Shown: piece after piece, positions 1 to 12,825 of the stretch
Numbering within the stretch: the stretch's first letter is position 1
How the letters are laid out: the number at the start of each line of letters is the position of its first letter
Origin: Siderastrea siderea
Lineage: Eukaryota > Cnidaria > Anthozoa > Scleractinia > Rhizangiidae
Assembly: GCA_964030785.1 (NCBI GenBank)
Contig: OZ034968.1
Span: 62,386,899-62,450,898, forward strand
DNA: 64,000 bases
Direction: 5' to 3'
Position numbers and translations under genes: made by a program
Notes under the pieces: generated by a model
The model's database searches: none
What the model saw: only the letters and a program-made list of their open reading frames with translations
What the model was told of the DNA's origin: nothing

Positions 1-969
1 AATTTTAAAACAGCCACTCCCGTGAACGAAAAAAGGTTTTCCCTGACCTCAACCATTACCAAAAGGGTAAGACGCGAAGCGTTAAATTGGCGAGATTTTA
101 ATCAACAAGCTAGAAGGAAATTTTCCGTTGAATGGATATTACGATATGGGAAACAAATTAAACTGTCTTTTGTACTGTAAATTGTCTCACAGCCGTGCCT
201 TTCAAAGACTTCACATTTACAATACAATGTACATCTACACTATTTTTGTCTTAGGCTTGCTTAAAAACCTATACCTCTATGTCCCTTTTTTTCCTGTATT
301 ATTGTTTCTGTTGTTTTCTGTATCAATTGGTGAATTTAGGCTGGGATCATGAGGATCTAGAGGAAATTAAACTTTCTAATTTCAAGTCAGCTTTGATTTG
401 AAATGTAGAACCAAAATCAGTAGTTTTCATTCTACTTTTCCGATCACAACCTGTAACGACAAATAAAAGATCGCGACAGGTCGTGGGGCTTTTAGGGCAT
501 ATCGAAACTCCTGGACTCCTTGTAGCGAACAAACAAAGATAGCGTTGTGTTTTAGCTTAGGATCGCGGAGACTAAACAAATACAGATCGACAAATTTAGT
601 TAGGCCTCGGTGTGAGAAAATTCGAGATCAAAGAGGGCGAGAATCTAATTCAAAGACGTAGAAATTTGTCACTAACAGAGGGTCTCACCCACAACTGCTA
701 GTTCAACATTAACTGATAATTGAGTCGCTGACCGTAAAATGTTTTGTCTGAACAAGATTAACCGACAAGGAAATTTACAAATTTAGGTGTCTACTTTATA
801 GAGACAATGTTTTGCACCGTTAACCATCAATTACATGAAAAGGACTTTGCCGATAGGATGACTTGTCAGTTCAAATTATTACAGAAACTTTCGAGTTCTT
901 AAATCTCTTTAAATCGGGTCATCACCGTAACAAAGAAAATATTTTCATATATTTTCATGGACATTGTGG
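1..969. other. No gene seen
   Basis: AT-rich DNA with stops in all frames and only short chance ORFs. Nothing recognised. Confidence 0.6.
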
Positions 970-2303
970 AACAAATAAAATGATGCCAGTGAGTGGTACG
1001 TGGAATAATTTATCGCACAAAATGGATGGATTGGTACAATGCGTGATTTTATAGGTGTCTGCTACATAAAAGTAAAAGTACAGCGTTAAATCAAAGTGTC
1101 AACCTAAAACAAACAACGGCAATAAGATTATAACAGAATTTTTAAGAGTGCCTTGAAACAACAGTCTATCACGGTTGAGCAAATGAATAAAAGATGCAAG
1201 GCATTTCGGAAAGATAGGGGGTTGGACCTCGCTCTGTTCTCCTGAAACCGTCAGTGATTACAGTTAATCGTGGTCACTGCATCTAAATTTTGACATTTTC
1301 CATTGGCTCACTGTGTTAACTTTTTTATCAGCCTGGTTTTCTTGGTCCCGATCCTTGAAACTTGCCCCTGTTTTTATATTCTTCAGAAAGGGTGAGTTGT
1401 ATTAAAGACAAGCAATGGGTACCAGGTGATGTATTTAGCTGCGAAATTTTTGTGATATGAGTTATAATAAGCACCTGCCCAGAAAAACAGCGCAAGGGAG
1501 TTGCTTTTCATCAAATGAAAGACAAATGAATTATGGTTACTTTTACTAGCCTCATAGATAAACAAACTAGGCCTAAAAAAGTTCTCTCGAACATTGCTGC
1601 TGTCAACGATTTCAATATGCTACGAACTAGGATGTGTGTTTTTACTAGATACGAGGAGTGCGTGATTACTTCGAATATTTTCTTTCATAGAGGCTATGAA
1701 ATATTCAAGAGGAACCATGATGATTTGACAGAAAAATAATTTTAGGGAAATTGTTAACGCTCTTGTTTAAACGCTTTTTTCCGTTCATCGTGTTTTAACG
1801 TGAACCTATAATTATTTCATGCCTTTGCTGTCGAGCATACTATACTACTGGGCAGGGAGTGATTTTGTATTTATTTTCTTATAATAAGTCATTCAAATTC
1901 GTGCAGTGTTGTGTTTTTAGGTTACCCCATCTCCGTGGGGAAATGTTTAGGGAAATGTTTGACATTGCCCCTAGCGCTTTGTTTAACAAAAACGCATTCA
2001 ATGTCTGGTCTAACGTATGACAAACCAATCTCCTATGACAGGTCGCACATAAATTTCAAAAAGGTGCTATTTGTGAGGGAGTGAAAACGGGTAAGATATA
2101 TTCAACAAACTCAGCCCTTATTTGAAGCTTAAAATTGAACCCAGCTAGGTTTTATCCTTGGAGCCGGAGTGCTAAGCAAATTAACTCACCCTTGCTCCTG
2201 CATGCCTCACTGATATCGAAAGACATTGTGAACAAAACATTTACTTAAATAGGAATTTGCTTTACAATAACAGAACCTTGGGTCTCTTTGGTCATTGGAT
2301 CAT
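970..2303. repeat. Duplicated segment, copy 1 (uninterrupted)
   Basis: Non-coding. Matches 4307-5182 followed by 6979-7420, with point changes and small indels. The junction reads ACTATACTACTGGGCAGG without interruption, so it serves as an empty site for the element at 5183-6978. Confidence 0.8.
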
Positions 2304-4306
2304 TCCGCTCTCGACAAACAGAGGTGATCACAATAGACGATCACAGTCATTCACGCTAAAGTTAAATAAAATGATATTAAATGTCACTTTTTTTTATATA
2401 TTTACAAACAATCAAATTGCTTACAGAACAAACGTTTGGGTAAAAGTAAAGTGAAGCTTACTGAAAATAATATATATGACTGATATAATATGGCAAAGAC
2501 AAAATAAAAATATATTGATTTGTTGTTAAATACTTAATTAGACAAAGAAGCCAACTTTGTGAAATGAACAAAGTCATTGCTTTATTCGCTTTCGGTCTTG
2601 TTCATCCTCGAAGTTAATGGAAAAAAGGCAAAAATATATGTATAATTAAGAGCTTACACGTTTTTATTTTCCTTTCTATCACGTACTCAAACGTCGTCGC
2701 CCTGCCTGTTTAAAATTTCAGAACATTTGTCCAAATCCTTCATATGAGAGGAAGTATTTGAAATATCATATCACGCCTTTTAATTTGTTTTAGCCAACAT
2801 CGATGCTCTGATAACACTGGATTCTTGTCAATTTATTTTATTTTCGCAAGGAAGCATGTACTAGGGCCCAGAACTGTTTTACTGTTTGTTCGCGTGGTAT
2901 AAATTGACAGAATAGCACGATTCAGGACTCGTTTACAAGAAATGAACGTGGACATCTGATTTAGTCGGGAAGACAGTATAACTAACTGAACCCTGGCTGA
3001 GCAGATATGTCGAAATGAAAACAACAATGAAGACTTTTTGGTATCAGACATGTGACTTTTATTTCAGTCTGTTAAAATAGGAAGCCTTCTTGGATTGTCT
3101 TTCGATCTGGAAAGGGTGGTATATTGTAGTTTAAATCACAAAACAACGCTTCTAAATACCGTCACCTGATCACCTGTGGTTGTCCCGCATATCGACTCTA
3201 AAAGGCAAGTTTTAACGTAACGTTCAGCTTTTGTTTTAATTTTCCATAAAAGACTCTGAAACCCAGACCGACCAGATTGAGCAGTTGCTCTAGGGCGCCA
3301 GTTCGGATGTGAGAGTTTGTAACGTAGTTTGCAGACACCTTTGTCAACCCGCCCATTGAACCAAGTCACCACCAATCCGTGTCATAAATTCTTCAAACAA
3401 CCACCAAATTCTGTGAAAATATTTTCTTTGCTGTTCGGCGAATGTATAGTCTGCATTAACTAAAATAAACGCTGAAATGAAGACACAGCCGACAATCTGT
3501 CGACCGTTTTTATCACCAGATCACCGGATTGAAAAGATAAAAATTACGATGGACAGGCAAATGACAAGTTTTCATATTATCAAGAGGTTGTTAATAGGGG
3601 CATTCCCTTAACGGTAGAACCATGTCATTTTGTCGTCTTCAGATCAAATTTTCCAGTTGATAGAATGAAATTTTCGCATTTACCGATTAATAGTTTGAAA
3701 ATATTTAAATTTCGTTTGTCGGTTTACGGTTAATCTATGTATCCAAGATCAAGTGCCAAATTTAAAAATCATTGAACTGATTCTCGCTGTCTCTTGTAGA
3801 GTTTTTACATTTGGCGGCTTGATTGTTTATGTTTAAATTCGTCTAATTCTTGGGATTTTAACAGCTAAAGCGGTATTTTTTTTGAATTTAATGAGACTTG
3901 TTTAAGTTTCGTGCTGTAGTCCTGGTGTTTCAAAGTTCCCTAAAACACCAAGACCAGCCGTAAACTACAGGGTGGTTTGTACAATTCTTGAATAGCATAG
4001 TGCAGTGAAAATTGTCAATACATTGTCATGGATAAACGATAAACGTGACAAGGGATAGAAAATAAAATTGACTACAATAAGCTCCTCTAGACTATAAGAA
4101 AGATAAATGTATGAGCATTTCAAGCACGATCTTGGAGTAAAATAGTCTATTTCTACTATGTACTATACTTTAAAGAACAATTATGTCCTTGGAAAAGTGT
4201 CTATTCGGTATTTGCTAACACTGAATTAAAGAGGGCAAAGTTGTCAGTAAGATGAATTTGGCAGGGAAAATATGGAATTTAAGTCAGAAGGCCGGATATT
4301 TAAATA
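2304..4306. other. No gene seen between duplicated segments
   Basis: AT-rich DNA with two short minus-strand ORFs (2833-3051, 3136-3375) that resemble nothing known to me. A small inverted repeat (TGGTGTTT / AAACACCA) lies at 3920-3955. Confidence 0.5.
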
Positions 4307-7300
4307 GAGGAGACAAATAAAATGATTTGAGTGGTCCGTTGAATAATTTATCGCACAAAAAGGATGGATTGGTACAATGCGTGGTTTTATGGGTGTCTGC
4401 TGCATAAAAGTAAAAGTACAGTTTTAATTTAAAGTGTCAACCTAAAACAAACAACGACAATAGGATTATAACACAACTTTTTAAGGTTGAGCAAACGAAT
4501 AAAAGATGCCGGCTTAGGTATTTCGAAGAAATAGGGGGTTGGACCTCGCTCTGTTCTCCTGAAACCCTGTGATTACAGTTTATCGTGATCACAACTTCCT
4601 TAACATTTTCTATTGGCTCACTGAAGTAACTTTTTCATCCGTCTGTTTTCCTTGGTTTCCGATCCATGTTTTTATATTCTTCAGAAAGGGTAAGTTGTAT
4701 TAAAGACAAGCAATGGGTACCAGGTGCGATGTATTTAGCTGCGAAATTTTTGTGATATAAGTTATAACAAGCACCTGTCGAGAAGAACGGCGCAAGGGAG
4801 CTGCCGCTTTTCATCAAATGAAAATTATAGAAGTCTGATAGACAAAAGAATTATGGCTACTTTCACGAGCCTCATAGACAAACAAACTTATAAAGCCTAA
4901 AAAAGTTTTCTCGAACACTGTTGCTGTCAACGATTTCAATATGCTATGAACTAGGATGTGTGTTTTTACTAGATACGAGGAGTGCGTGATTACTTCGAAT
5001 ATTTTCTTTCATAGAGGCAATGAAATATTTAAGAGGAACCACGATGTTTTGACTGAGAAATAATTTTAGGGAAATTGTTAACGCTCTTGTTTATACGCTT
5101 TATACGGTTTTTTTCCTTCATCGTGTTTTAACGCGAACCTATAATTATTTCTTGTCTTTGCTGTCGAGCACACTACACTACTCAGTCGAGGGAACAAGTG
5201 CCATTTGATGGCGAAATCTTTTCTCCGAGAAAAGACTGAGCCCACGATTTTCGGCATTTGCCCAGTGGGCTATTCAGATATGAATCGTCGAGTTCTCGAT
5301 CACCTCAAGTGAAATATTTAAAGAACTCTGTTTAATGAAGGCCAGTTTATTGTTACTTCGAAAAACGGATAACTCTCAACTTAGAAAAAAAGCAGACCGT
5401 TTGAAAATAATTATCAGGACAAACTACGTGCTCGCTATTAGAGTTGGGTGACATCTATTTTGTTTGTGACAGGCCGCACAGGTAAGAGCCAGTATTAAAA
5501 TGAAGTCCACGAGTCGACTGGACGAGTGGTCTCTGAAATATCTTGAGCATGGAATGTATGGGAAAACAAAACTACCACTCAACAAACACTGATTGCTACC
5601 AACAACAACGATTTTGCCGTCGTGCTATCACTAGTTCCGTGCATAATCCATAGTTAGGACCGAACTGATTCTGAAGCTTACTCAGGCTTACGAATTCAGA
5701 TTCGCGGTATTCTTATTCTTGACAATTTTTCACCTTGTCACTATTTCACTCTTGATAATGATGTCAACGATATCGAAACATTGTCTTGCTTTAATTTTTG
5801 TATTTATAGCAAAATGCTTGTCATGAGCAAATGAGCAGTAGTTTGTCTTGAAACTGAAGAATTATGAGTTGGAACCGTATTATAATACTTCTATTCAGTT
5901 TCAGGTCGGAATTTGTTGATTTCTTGTCGCTGTTCAATATGAATTCCTTCTGAGCTTGAATAATAAAGAATTAAAGATGTGTTTGTCTTGGAAGGCGTTT
6001 CTCTGTGGGTCATAAACGAAGTCAGTAATACTATTAACATGCGAACCACTCAGGAAACAACAAGTTTAGCTCTTGTTTTTTGTTCAAGTAAAAAAGCCCT
6101 TTATTTTAGCAGTGTTTTCTGGTGTAAAATTAACCTGGATCAGAATAGTGGTCATTGGGAATAACGCTGTATCTAAAGAGGGCTTTTACAGCTTTGAAAA
6201 TGGAGAATTGTTTTGTTCTCTAGCCGACAAGTGCACAAAGAATTTCATGCAATCAGCTGTTTTCTGCACCGTAAGTCAACTTTTTCTTCAGTTTATGCAT
6301 GAATGTGAATGAGGACGGGGAAAATATTTAACTTGTGCAGGATACTCGCTTCTTTTTCGTGAAGAATACTCGCTTCACCACAGTAACGCAGCGAGTGTAA
6401 ATACAGTTCGAAGCATTTTTAATATACCGGTAAGCTCAATTATTTCTTTTCTCGAGTTGTCTTGAATCATATCAAAACCACGAGTAAAGCGTGTTTAACC
6501 CGAGCTTAACTGCCTTACCTAAGATCAGGTAACCTTCTTTTCTATCGGACCTTTGAACGTGCCTTGAACAACGCTATATTTCAGCCTTGGTAAGCCGTAA
6601 AAACAAAATGGTTTTGCAATTTAGTGTTGCGCCACGGCGAGATAAATGAAGACCCATCTGGATATGTAAACCAATAAAGCTTCAACAGACTATCTTTAAC
6701 CATTATTCAACAGTAACGCATAAATTTCAGAATCCCCAACAGCCAAACTTCTCGCTGATACTGCCAAAGCATGACTGGAAGTAATCTTATCGCCTGCAGA
6801 TTTCGCCGTGCTAGGGACGCCATGTTTAAAACTTGAAAACATTCCCTTTCATTTTTCTGCGCGAGTTCGTAGCTCTTTCTGATTGGACAATATAAATCGG
6901 AGCTTCCCCGGGCCCCTTCGGGCTTCTTTGGGCATAGTTACGAAAATTGACCAAAAGAAGTACTTATTCCCCTGACTGTACTGGGCAGGGAGTGATTTTG
7001 TATTTATTTTCTTATAATAAGTCATTTAAATTCGTGCAGTGTTGTATATTTAGGTAACCCCATCTCCGAGGGGAAATATTTAGGGAAATGTTTTTTACAT
7101 TGCCCCTAGCGCTTTGTTTAACAAAAGCGCATTCACTGTCTGATCTAACGGATGACAAACCAATCTCTTACATAAATTTTAAAATGGTGCCATTTACGAG
7201 GGAGTGAAAACGGGTAAGATATATTCAGCAAACTCAGCCCTTATTTCAAGCTTAAAATTGAACCTAGGTTTCATCCCTTGGAGCCGCAGTGCTAAGCAAA

Positions 7301-7420
7301 TTAACTCACCCTTACTCCTGCGTAGGTCACAGATACCGAAAGACATTCTAGAGAAGAGATTTACTTATAGGAATTTGCTTTACAATAACAAAACTCCGGG
7401 TTTGTTTAGTCATTGGATCA
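4307..7420. repeat. Duplicated segment, copy 2 (split by a transposon)
   Basis: 4307-5182 and 6979-7420 together match 970-2303. The 1.8 kb in between has no counterpart in copy 1. Confidence 0.8.
5183..6978. mobile_element. Non-autonomous DNA transposon, 1.8 kb, TACT duplication
   Basis: Ends are imperfect inverted repeats, CAGTCGAGGGAACAAGT at the left and CAGTCAGGGGAATAAGT read inward from the right. The 4-base direct repeat TACT flanks it (5179-5182, 6979-6982), and the paralogous empty site at about 1845 has one TACT. No transposase frame inside. A 4-bp duplication fits several superfamilies (Chapaev, Sola); none is assigned. Confidence 0.75.
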
Positions 7421-7681
7421 CCCTTACCCTATTTCAGACCAAAATATGTGATTTTCCCTACCCTATTTCAGATCAGACCCTAACCCTATTTTGTTTGCGT
7501 AAACATTTGAGAAGGGCTTCAAATTCCCAACGTTAATCAAACCTCAGTTCTTTGGAGAAGAAAATTAATGAAAAAAAGTAACTTCTTGTAAGAACCATAC
7601 AAGATCCCATATCAGAGTGCGCAAACCTCACCCTATTTCAGACCAAAATGGTCAAAATCTGTACCCTATTTCAGACCAAGG
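7421..7681. repeat. ACCCTATTTCAGACC repeat cluster
   Basis: At least four copies of a unit around ACCCTATTTCAGACCAAAA, in direct orientation and unevenly spaced. It ends in the MACPF exon-9 copy, so it looks inserted there. This kind of dispersed repeat is common in coral DNA. Confidence 0.6.
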
Positions 7682-9358
7682 TCCTTCGCTCCATTATCGC
7701 ATCTTCCAGGCCCTTCCTGCTGTCATACTGGCAGTATACTTTAGTCTTTTTTCCTTTTATGGAATAACTGTAGTAAAACCTGCGACCGTCTTCTTCCGTC
7801 TCCATTTCTGCTACCTTTCCATCACATCCCCAGCTCACCTTAAAATAAAATGAAGAAAAGAAACATGGAAATAAACTTCAAGCACAAGCCTTGTAATTAA
7901 ATATATACGTTAAGCCGCGTTTTATATGGGAGTCACATTTGGAAGTCACATATGAAGCACTGAAATATACCAGTGGCGATATCAGAGATAAAACAATGTT
8001 ATCTTAGTCTACACTCGCCAATTAAAGGAGAAACACTCTGAAGGTCCTAAGCGTGGTAGCATCCGGCATGTATTTGTTTTCAGGGGAGTCGTATTACCTT
8101 CCTTCCCACAAACGCAAATGACTCCTTGGGAGGCTCTAAACGTCGTGCACCGATAAAACAAACAAAAGAGCAAAAAAAGAGGTGGAGAAAAGAAAATGTG
8201 TTCATGCACAATACACGCTTTTGCTGCACAATACACGCTTTTGCTGACCAAAAGTAGTGATCTCAGCCAAAAGTAGCAGACCCCTAAGCGGTAGCGTTCG
8301 TTATCATCCGGGAACAAGTCAGTCGCACGGAAGTTTACCAGATCAGAAATGGACCCTATCAAGAATTTAAACGCTTTGGGGTACTTAGGAATAGATTGAA
8401 GCCATTCTTTAAAGTCTGTTTTAAACGTTGGCGAGTAAGCGTCGGACAGGATGGAAGCAATTTCGTGGCTTCCACCCTGAGCCTTTATTGACGTGGAGGT
8501 TGTTTTGGCTTGTTCGCGCTGTTCGTAGCCTTGAGTCTTGCTGTATTTGGCTCCAACGCTCGCGAAGAGGGTTTTGTATTCCATCTCCATTTTCTGAGAG
8601 AACTGAGTCTTGGTCACGCCTTGTTCAGCTTGTTTTGTCTTTCTTATCTCAAGTTCTCCACCAAATTTTGCTGATTTGATGTAGTGAGTTCCCCAATGTT
8701 GGATAAAGTTTTCTGTTGAAGCAACATAGCGAAGAAACGTAAGCTTAAGTCTCTTTTAGTGCTTAAAATAATCTACTGAAAGATATATAGCACTCAACGC
8801 CAGCGACGAGTGGACTTTGATCGACTTTCTGTTTTTGGCTTCCAAAATCAATACCAGGATTATACGTTTATGCTTTTATTTATTGTTGAGGAAAACAAAA
8901 GCGATAACTCATGTAATGTGCGCTTTTGTCCTGAAAAGATAAAGGAGTTTTCAACAAACCAACAAGTGTTGGAAAAGGGCACACAAGTGTGAATAAGGTT
9001 TTTGTTCCTAGTGTGTAAGAGTAGGGGTCATTAGTATGCAGGGAAAGGGTGGATAGGTTTTTGTAAAAAAGGTGACGTCATCGCCTTGTCTTGCCTAAAA
9101 TTCAGAAAGCACTTACACTTATTAAGAATCACCAAGGCACAAAATCTAATGGGAGCGCAGGGAAATGTTGAACACGAAATAAATCTAATGACATAGCATA
9201 AATCTTGTACTTACGATATTTCATCGGCGCTCCGGGATCAAAGTAGGTATTTGGAAGATTCATGACTTCTCGCAGAAAAGCCAGGCTTAAATCCTGAGGT
9301 TTTGCTTCGTCCAAGAAAATTTCATACCTAGAAATTAAACAGTATACGATTGGAAAGG

Positions 9359-9409
<51 letters not shown>

Positions 9410-10055
9410 TGCGTGACGAAAATTTATAAATATGCATGCTTCTAGCACATTTAAAACACATTTGCACTAATACGATCTGTTACTGACCAATGTCCCAGCA
9501 ATACTTTCTGTTAGAAGAATCTCCCAACGGAAAAACAAACGTGAAGGAGCAGTGGGATTTACTAAAGATTTCCAAAATTATGTTCTCACTGTTTTAACTT
9601 TAAACCGTATCCAGCATGGTAGAGCACTTCACCCAAGACAGATTGATCCTGTTGCGTAGATAAACTTTTGTAGCATTTTGCACGTTACATTAACGGCAAC
9701 GGTAAGCTCACTAACTTCCTTGCCTACCAAATACAACCAATGACTTTAGAAAATGTACGTGCACGTGCTGCACCGTATCCTTACGTGGAACATTCTCACG
9801 TGTTTGCTCAGTTAACATACCTATCCACGTCCACATATAGAAGAGAAAGGAACGTTTGCTTTGCTGCAGAGTCAGAGCTGCCATAACCTTCCTTCACGCC
9901 AGCGTAGAACCCAAAGATGGAGCCAGAGACGCCTGCTTCTTGCTCTATGTAAGTTCGATATTCCTCGCGACTCTCAAACGTCATCATGTAAGAGGAAGAA
10001 TCATACACACCATGTACGTTCATTGTGTCTGGTACATCCAGGTCGTCATAGACAC
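7682..10055 (-). pseudogene. Truncated MACPF paralogue (exons 6-9 only)
   Basis: Four blocks match exons 6-9 of the main gene in order: 9821-10055, 9215-9327 (113 bases, same length), 8303-8712 and 7682-7838. The MACPF signature reads WGTHY-x6-GG, as in the intact gene. No counterpart of exons 1-5 or 10-15 was found nearby. Breaks: four extra bases just after the exon-6 acceptor shift the frame; the exon-8 donor is lost (GATAAC replaces AAG/GTACGT), so the frame runs into intron; the exon-9 copy ends at a repeat inserted near 7682. Close similarity suggests a recent partial duplication. It is probably dead, though transcription cannot be ruled out. Confidence 0.8.
9359..9410. repeat. (ATT)n microsatellite
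   Basis: About 17 ATT units just upstream of the paralogue exon-7 block. Confidence 0.95.
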
Positions 10056-10229
10056 CTACAAGTACATAAATCTTGTTACATACCTCGGTGTGCAGCATCG
10101 CTGAGTTGTTTTACGAACTGGCAACAAAAAACGAGGAAGCTTAATGGGCATTACGACCAGGTTGCCCGTACGTTCATAATTACTGGATTTACACGAGTAC
10201 GTAGGAGAAGCAGAAGCTAAGGACTTCCT

Positions 10230-10690
10230 TGCACCAAGAGCCTGGTGAAAAGTCTGGTAAGTCTGGTTTTACCAGACTTTTAGGGAAAGGCTGGTTGAAA
10301 TGTACCTCGAAAGCCTGGTAAGGCTGGTTTAGGGACGAAAATTGAAACCCGAAAAGCCAGGTTAGTCTAGTTTAACCAGGCTTTCTTGGTTAGTCTGGTT
10401 GGATTTCATTACCTGAAAAGCCTGGTTAGCCTGGTTTCCGGTTATATTAAGCCTGGTTTTACTAGGCTTTCATGGTACATCTGGTTTAAAACCAATACCT
10501 CAAAACCTTGTTATTCTGGCTTTACCAGGGTTTTCTGGAAAGTCTGGTTCGAACGTATTACATGTACCTAAAAAGCCTGGTAAGCGTGGTTTGAAAACAT
10601 TGCAGTACTTAAAAAGTCTCCAGCATTCTACGTTCCAAAAACCCAAAAAACCAAGGTTTTCCTAAGCTTTCCAGGCCTTTTTAGTTAACA
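10230..10690. repeat. Degenerate CTGGTT minisatellite
   Basis: Dozens of near copies of AAAGCCTGGTAAGTCTGGTT, with some inverted (AACCAGGCTTT), in blocks of very roughly 60-90 bases. Short ORFs through it (10386-10571) reflect the repeat. Confidence 0.75.
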
Positions 10691-10961
10691 GTGTTTGACA
10701 AATGTTCCAAGCAATTCTTATGTGCCTCAATGACAATTTTTATTACATTCGTGCAATTTCTAATACATTCTATGGAAATTCAGATGGCTAGAATACAAAA
10801 TGTAAACATACACTGTAATTGCCATACCACCAAAACCAACAATGTGCAATGAATAATTATACAGTGTATATCTTAACAAACTTTCTAATACCAAATCAAT
10901 TAACCTTACTGGTAAAATTCAGGAACAAAGATTGCCAGACAACAGAACTTAAGGGCTTCTT

Positions 10962-12825
10962 TTGCAAGTCTTGCCAGTTCGTATAGTCACTTTTGTAGAA
11001 ACTCTAGGGAGTCACCTTAACATAATACAGACGGAACCAGCTAACAGTGAATTGCGCAAAGTGATCATGCGTCTAGGTGCCTTTCACGCAGAGATGAGCT
11101 TTCTCGGAAGTATTGGCCATCTGATGGCGGGGTCCGGTTTACGAGAAGTGTTAGAACTGATATATGCGCCTAATGCTGTAGACCATATAATGACCGGAAA
11201 AGCTATTGCCCGTGTAGTGCGTACGCACCTCATTGTCGACGCTGCTTTGAACGCGCTTCTGTATTCGGAAGTGCTGGAAGTACCTGTACCGCGTCCACAG
11301 CACACAGGTATAATGTTTAATGGAGTTACAATCTTTTATTTTTGTCAATTAAGTGTTTCTGGTCTTTTTTTTAATTTCTTGAATTTTTCATTACTTTTAT
11401 ATCATAGTTTCTGTGGATACCATAAATCGTGACGAAAACGGGGAAGACGCGGCAATTGTATATAGAGACGTTGAGACTGAGTAGAGAGGTATTGTCCTTT
11501 TTCAAAATAATATGATACACTTGTACATGTCACTCGAAGCAGACAACAATCACATGACAATCAGATAATTAGTGTACTGTTGTGTCTGAATTAGCTGATG
11601 GGTTTGCCGTGTCAGCGATCGACTCCCCTCATGCACAGAGTGCATACAGCAGTAAGTATTTAAAGGCAATAAGCTTACGCCACAAAGTGATGGTTTAACA
11701 AAAAATGTAATAACATGTTTTAATGCAATATTACAGGCCACCAGTGTCGCTTGGAGACGATGCCAGAAGACATTCACTCGCAGACTGGAATTCCAAAACT
11801 TGAAGAGGCACGTGCACTGTTTGATCAGTTGATAGAAAAGAAAGTCTCAGCTGAAGAAGCAAGCACAGCAGAGGTTCTTCATAACATATATTCATAATTT
11901 CATTGAGGAATGCGTAGGCAGAAAGCAACACCTCCTCGCCGACAGAAGTCGCACAGCAGCTCTGTGGATTCAGTACCTAGAAATGGTAGACATATTGCGC
12001 TCCTTTATTAGAGCAGAGCGCACAGCGAATTGGGAACTTCACCTCAAGGTATTGACCAGAATGCTGCCATATCTCGCTGCATCAGGCCACAACTTAAACG
12101 TGAAGTGCGCTAGACTATACGTACAGTCGATGACAGACCTCCGTACGGACCACCCGGATGTCTATCGAGACTTCTTGTCGGGTCCTCACGTGACAAGAAG
12201 AAGTGATCAATTTTGCGCTGGATAATCGATAGACTTAGTTATCGAACAGGTTCTTCTGAGAAGTCTGAAGACCAGTGGAGGCTTGACAAGGAGGAGGGGT
12301 CTAACGGAACAGGAATCTGGCTGTTATCTATGCCTGCGTGTGTCGAACGAATCACATCATGCAAGAGCTGACGGGAGTTCAGTTTAACTCTGGCAAACAG
12401 AACAGCAGATATGTCCAAGACAAGACAGCAAGACACATGAAAGACACAGTGACCATCCTCAGTGGTCTGGCTACCCACAACCCACAGAAACTTCCCCCAA
12501 CTGCAGCAGCGGTCTGATTTCACAGCCTGTGCGTCAACCTTCAAGTAAAGCAGTGGCAGGGAGAGGGTGCAGAAATGTCAACGGAGGACTGAGGCTGGAA
12601 ATTCACTGATAATCAAGTATTTCCTGTTGCGACGGACTTGCCGTCTGTCTCAGACTCGCTTCTTCAGTAATCAGATGCAACCGTTCATCCGATTGTAGTA
12701 CTATGAGATGCATCTGTTGCAAAAGCGGAATGGAATGTTCCCTAGCCTGCGGCCAATGCAAAGGGTCTGTGTGTACTAATTGTTCTAATACTCTGGACTA
12801 CGAAAGTGAAGATTGGGAAGACTAA
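10962..12825 (+). pseudogene. Dead gene of an orphan Cys-tailed cnidarian multi-copy family
   Basis: Frame fragments in order: 10962-11307 (FHAEMSFLGSIGHLMAGSG, YAPNAVDHIMTGKAIARVVR), 11740-11900, 11905-12225 (MVDILRSFIRAERTANWELH, MLPYLAASGHNL), about 12229-12350 (SIDLVIEQVLLRSLKTSGG) and a Cys-rich tail at 12703-12825 (CICCKSGMECSLACGQCKGS) that ends in an acidic stop. The order and motifs match an uncharacterised high-copy family I recall from cnidarian and fish genomes, with no named domain and likely mobile. Stops near 11900 and 12225 and at least two frameshifts break it. A candidate intron follows the CACACAG at about 11307. Confidence 0.65.

Noticed and set aside
8009..8302. Extension of the MACPF paralogue frame beyond exon 8
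   Set aside because: Read-through into intron after loss of the donor; Cys/Phe/Leu-rich and unlike the family.
9856..10220. Plus-strand ORFs over the MACPF paralogue
   Set aside because: Antisense shadows of the exon-6 copy.
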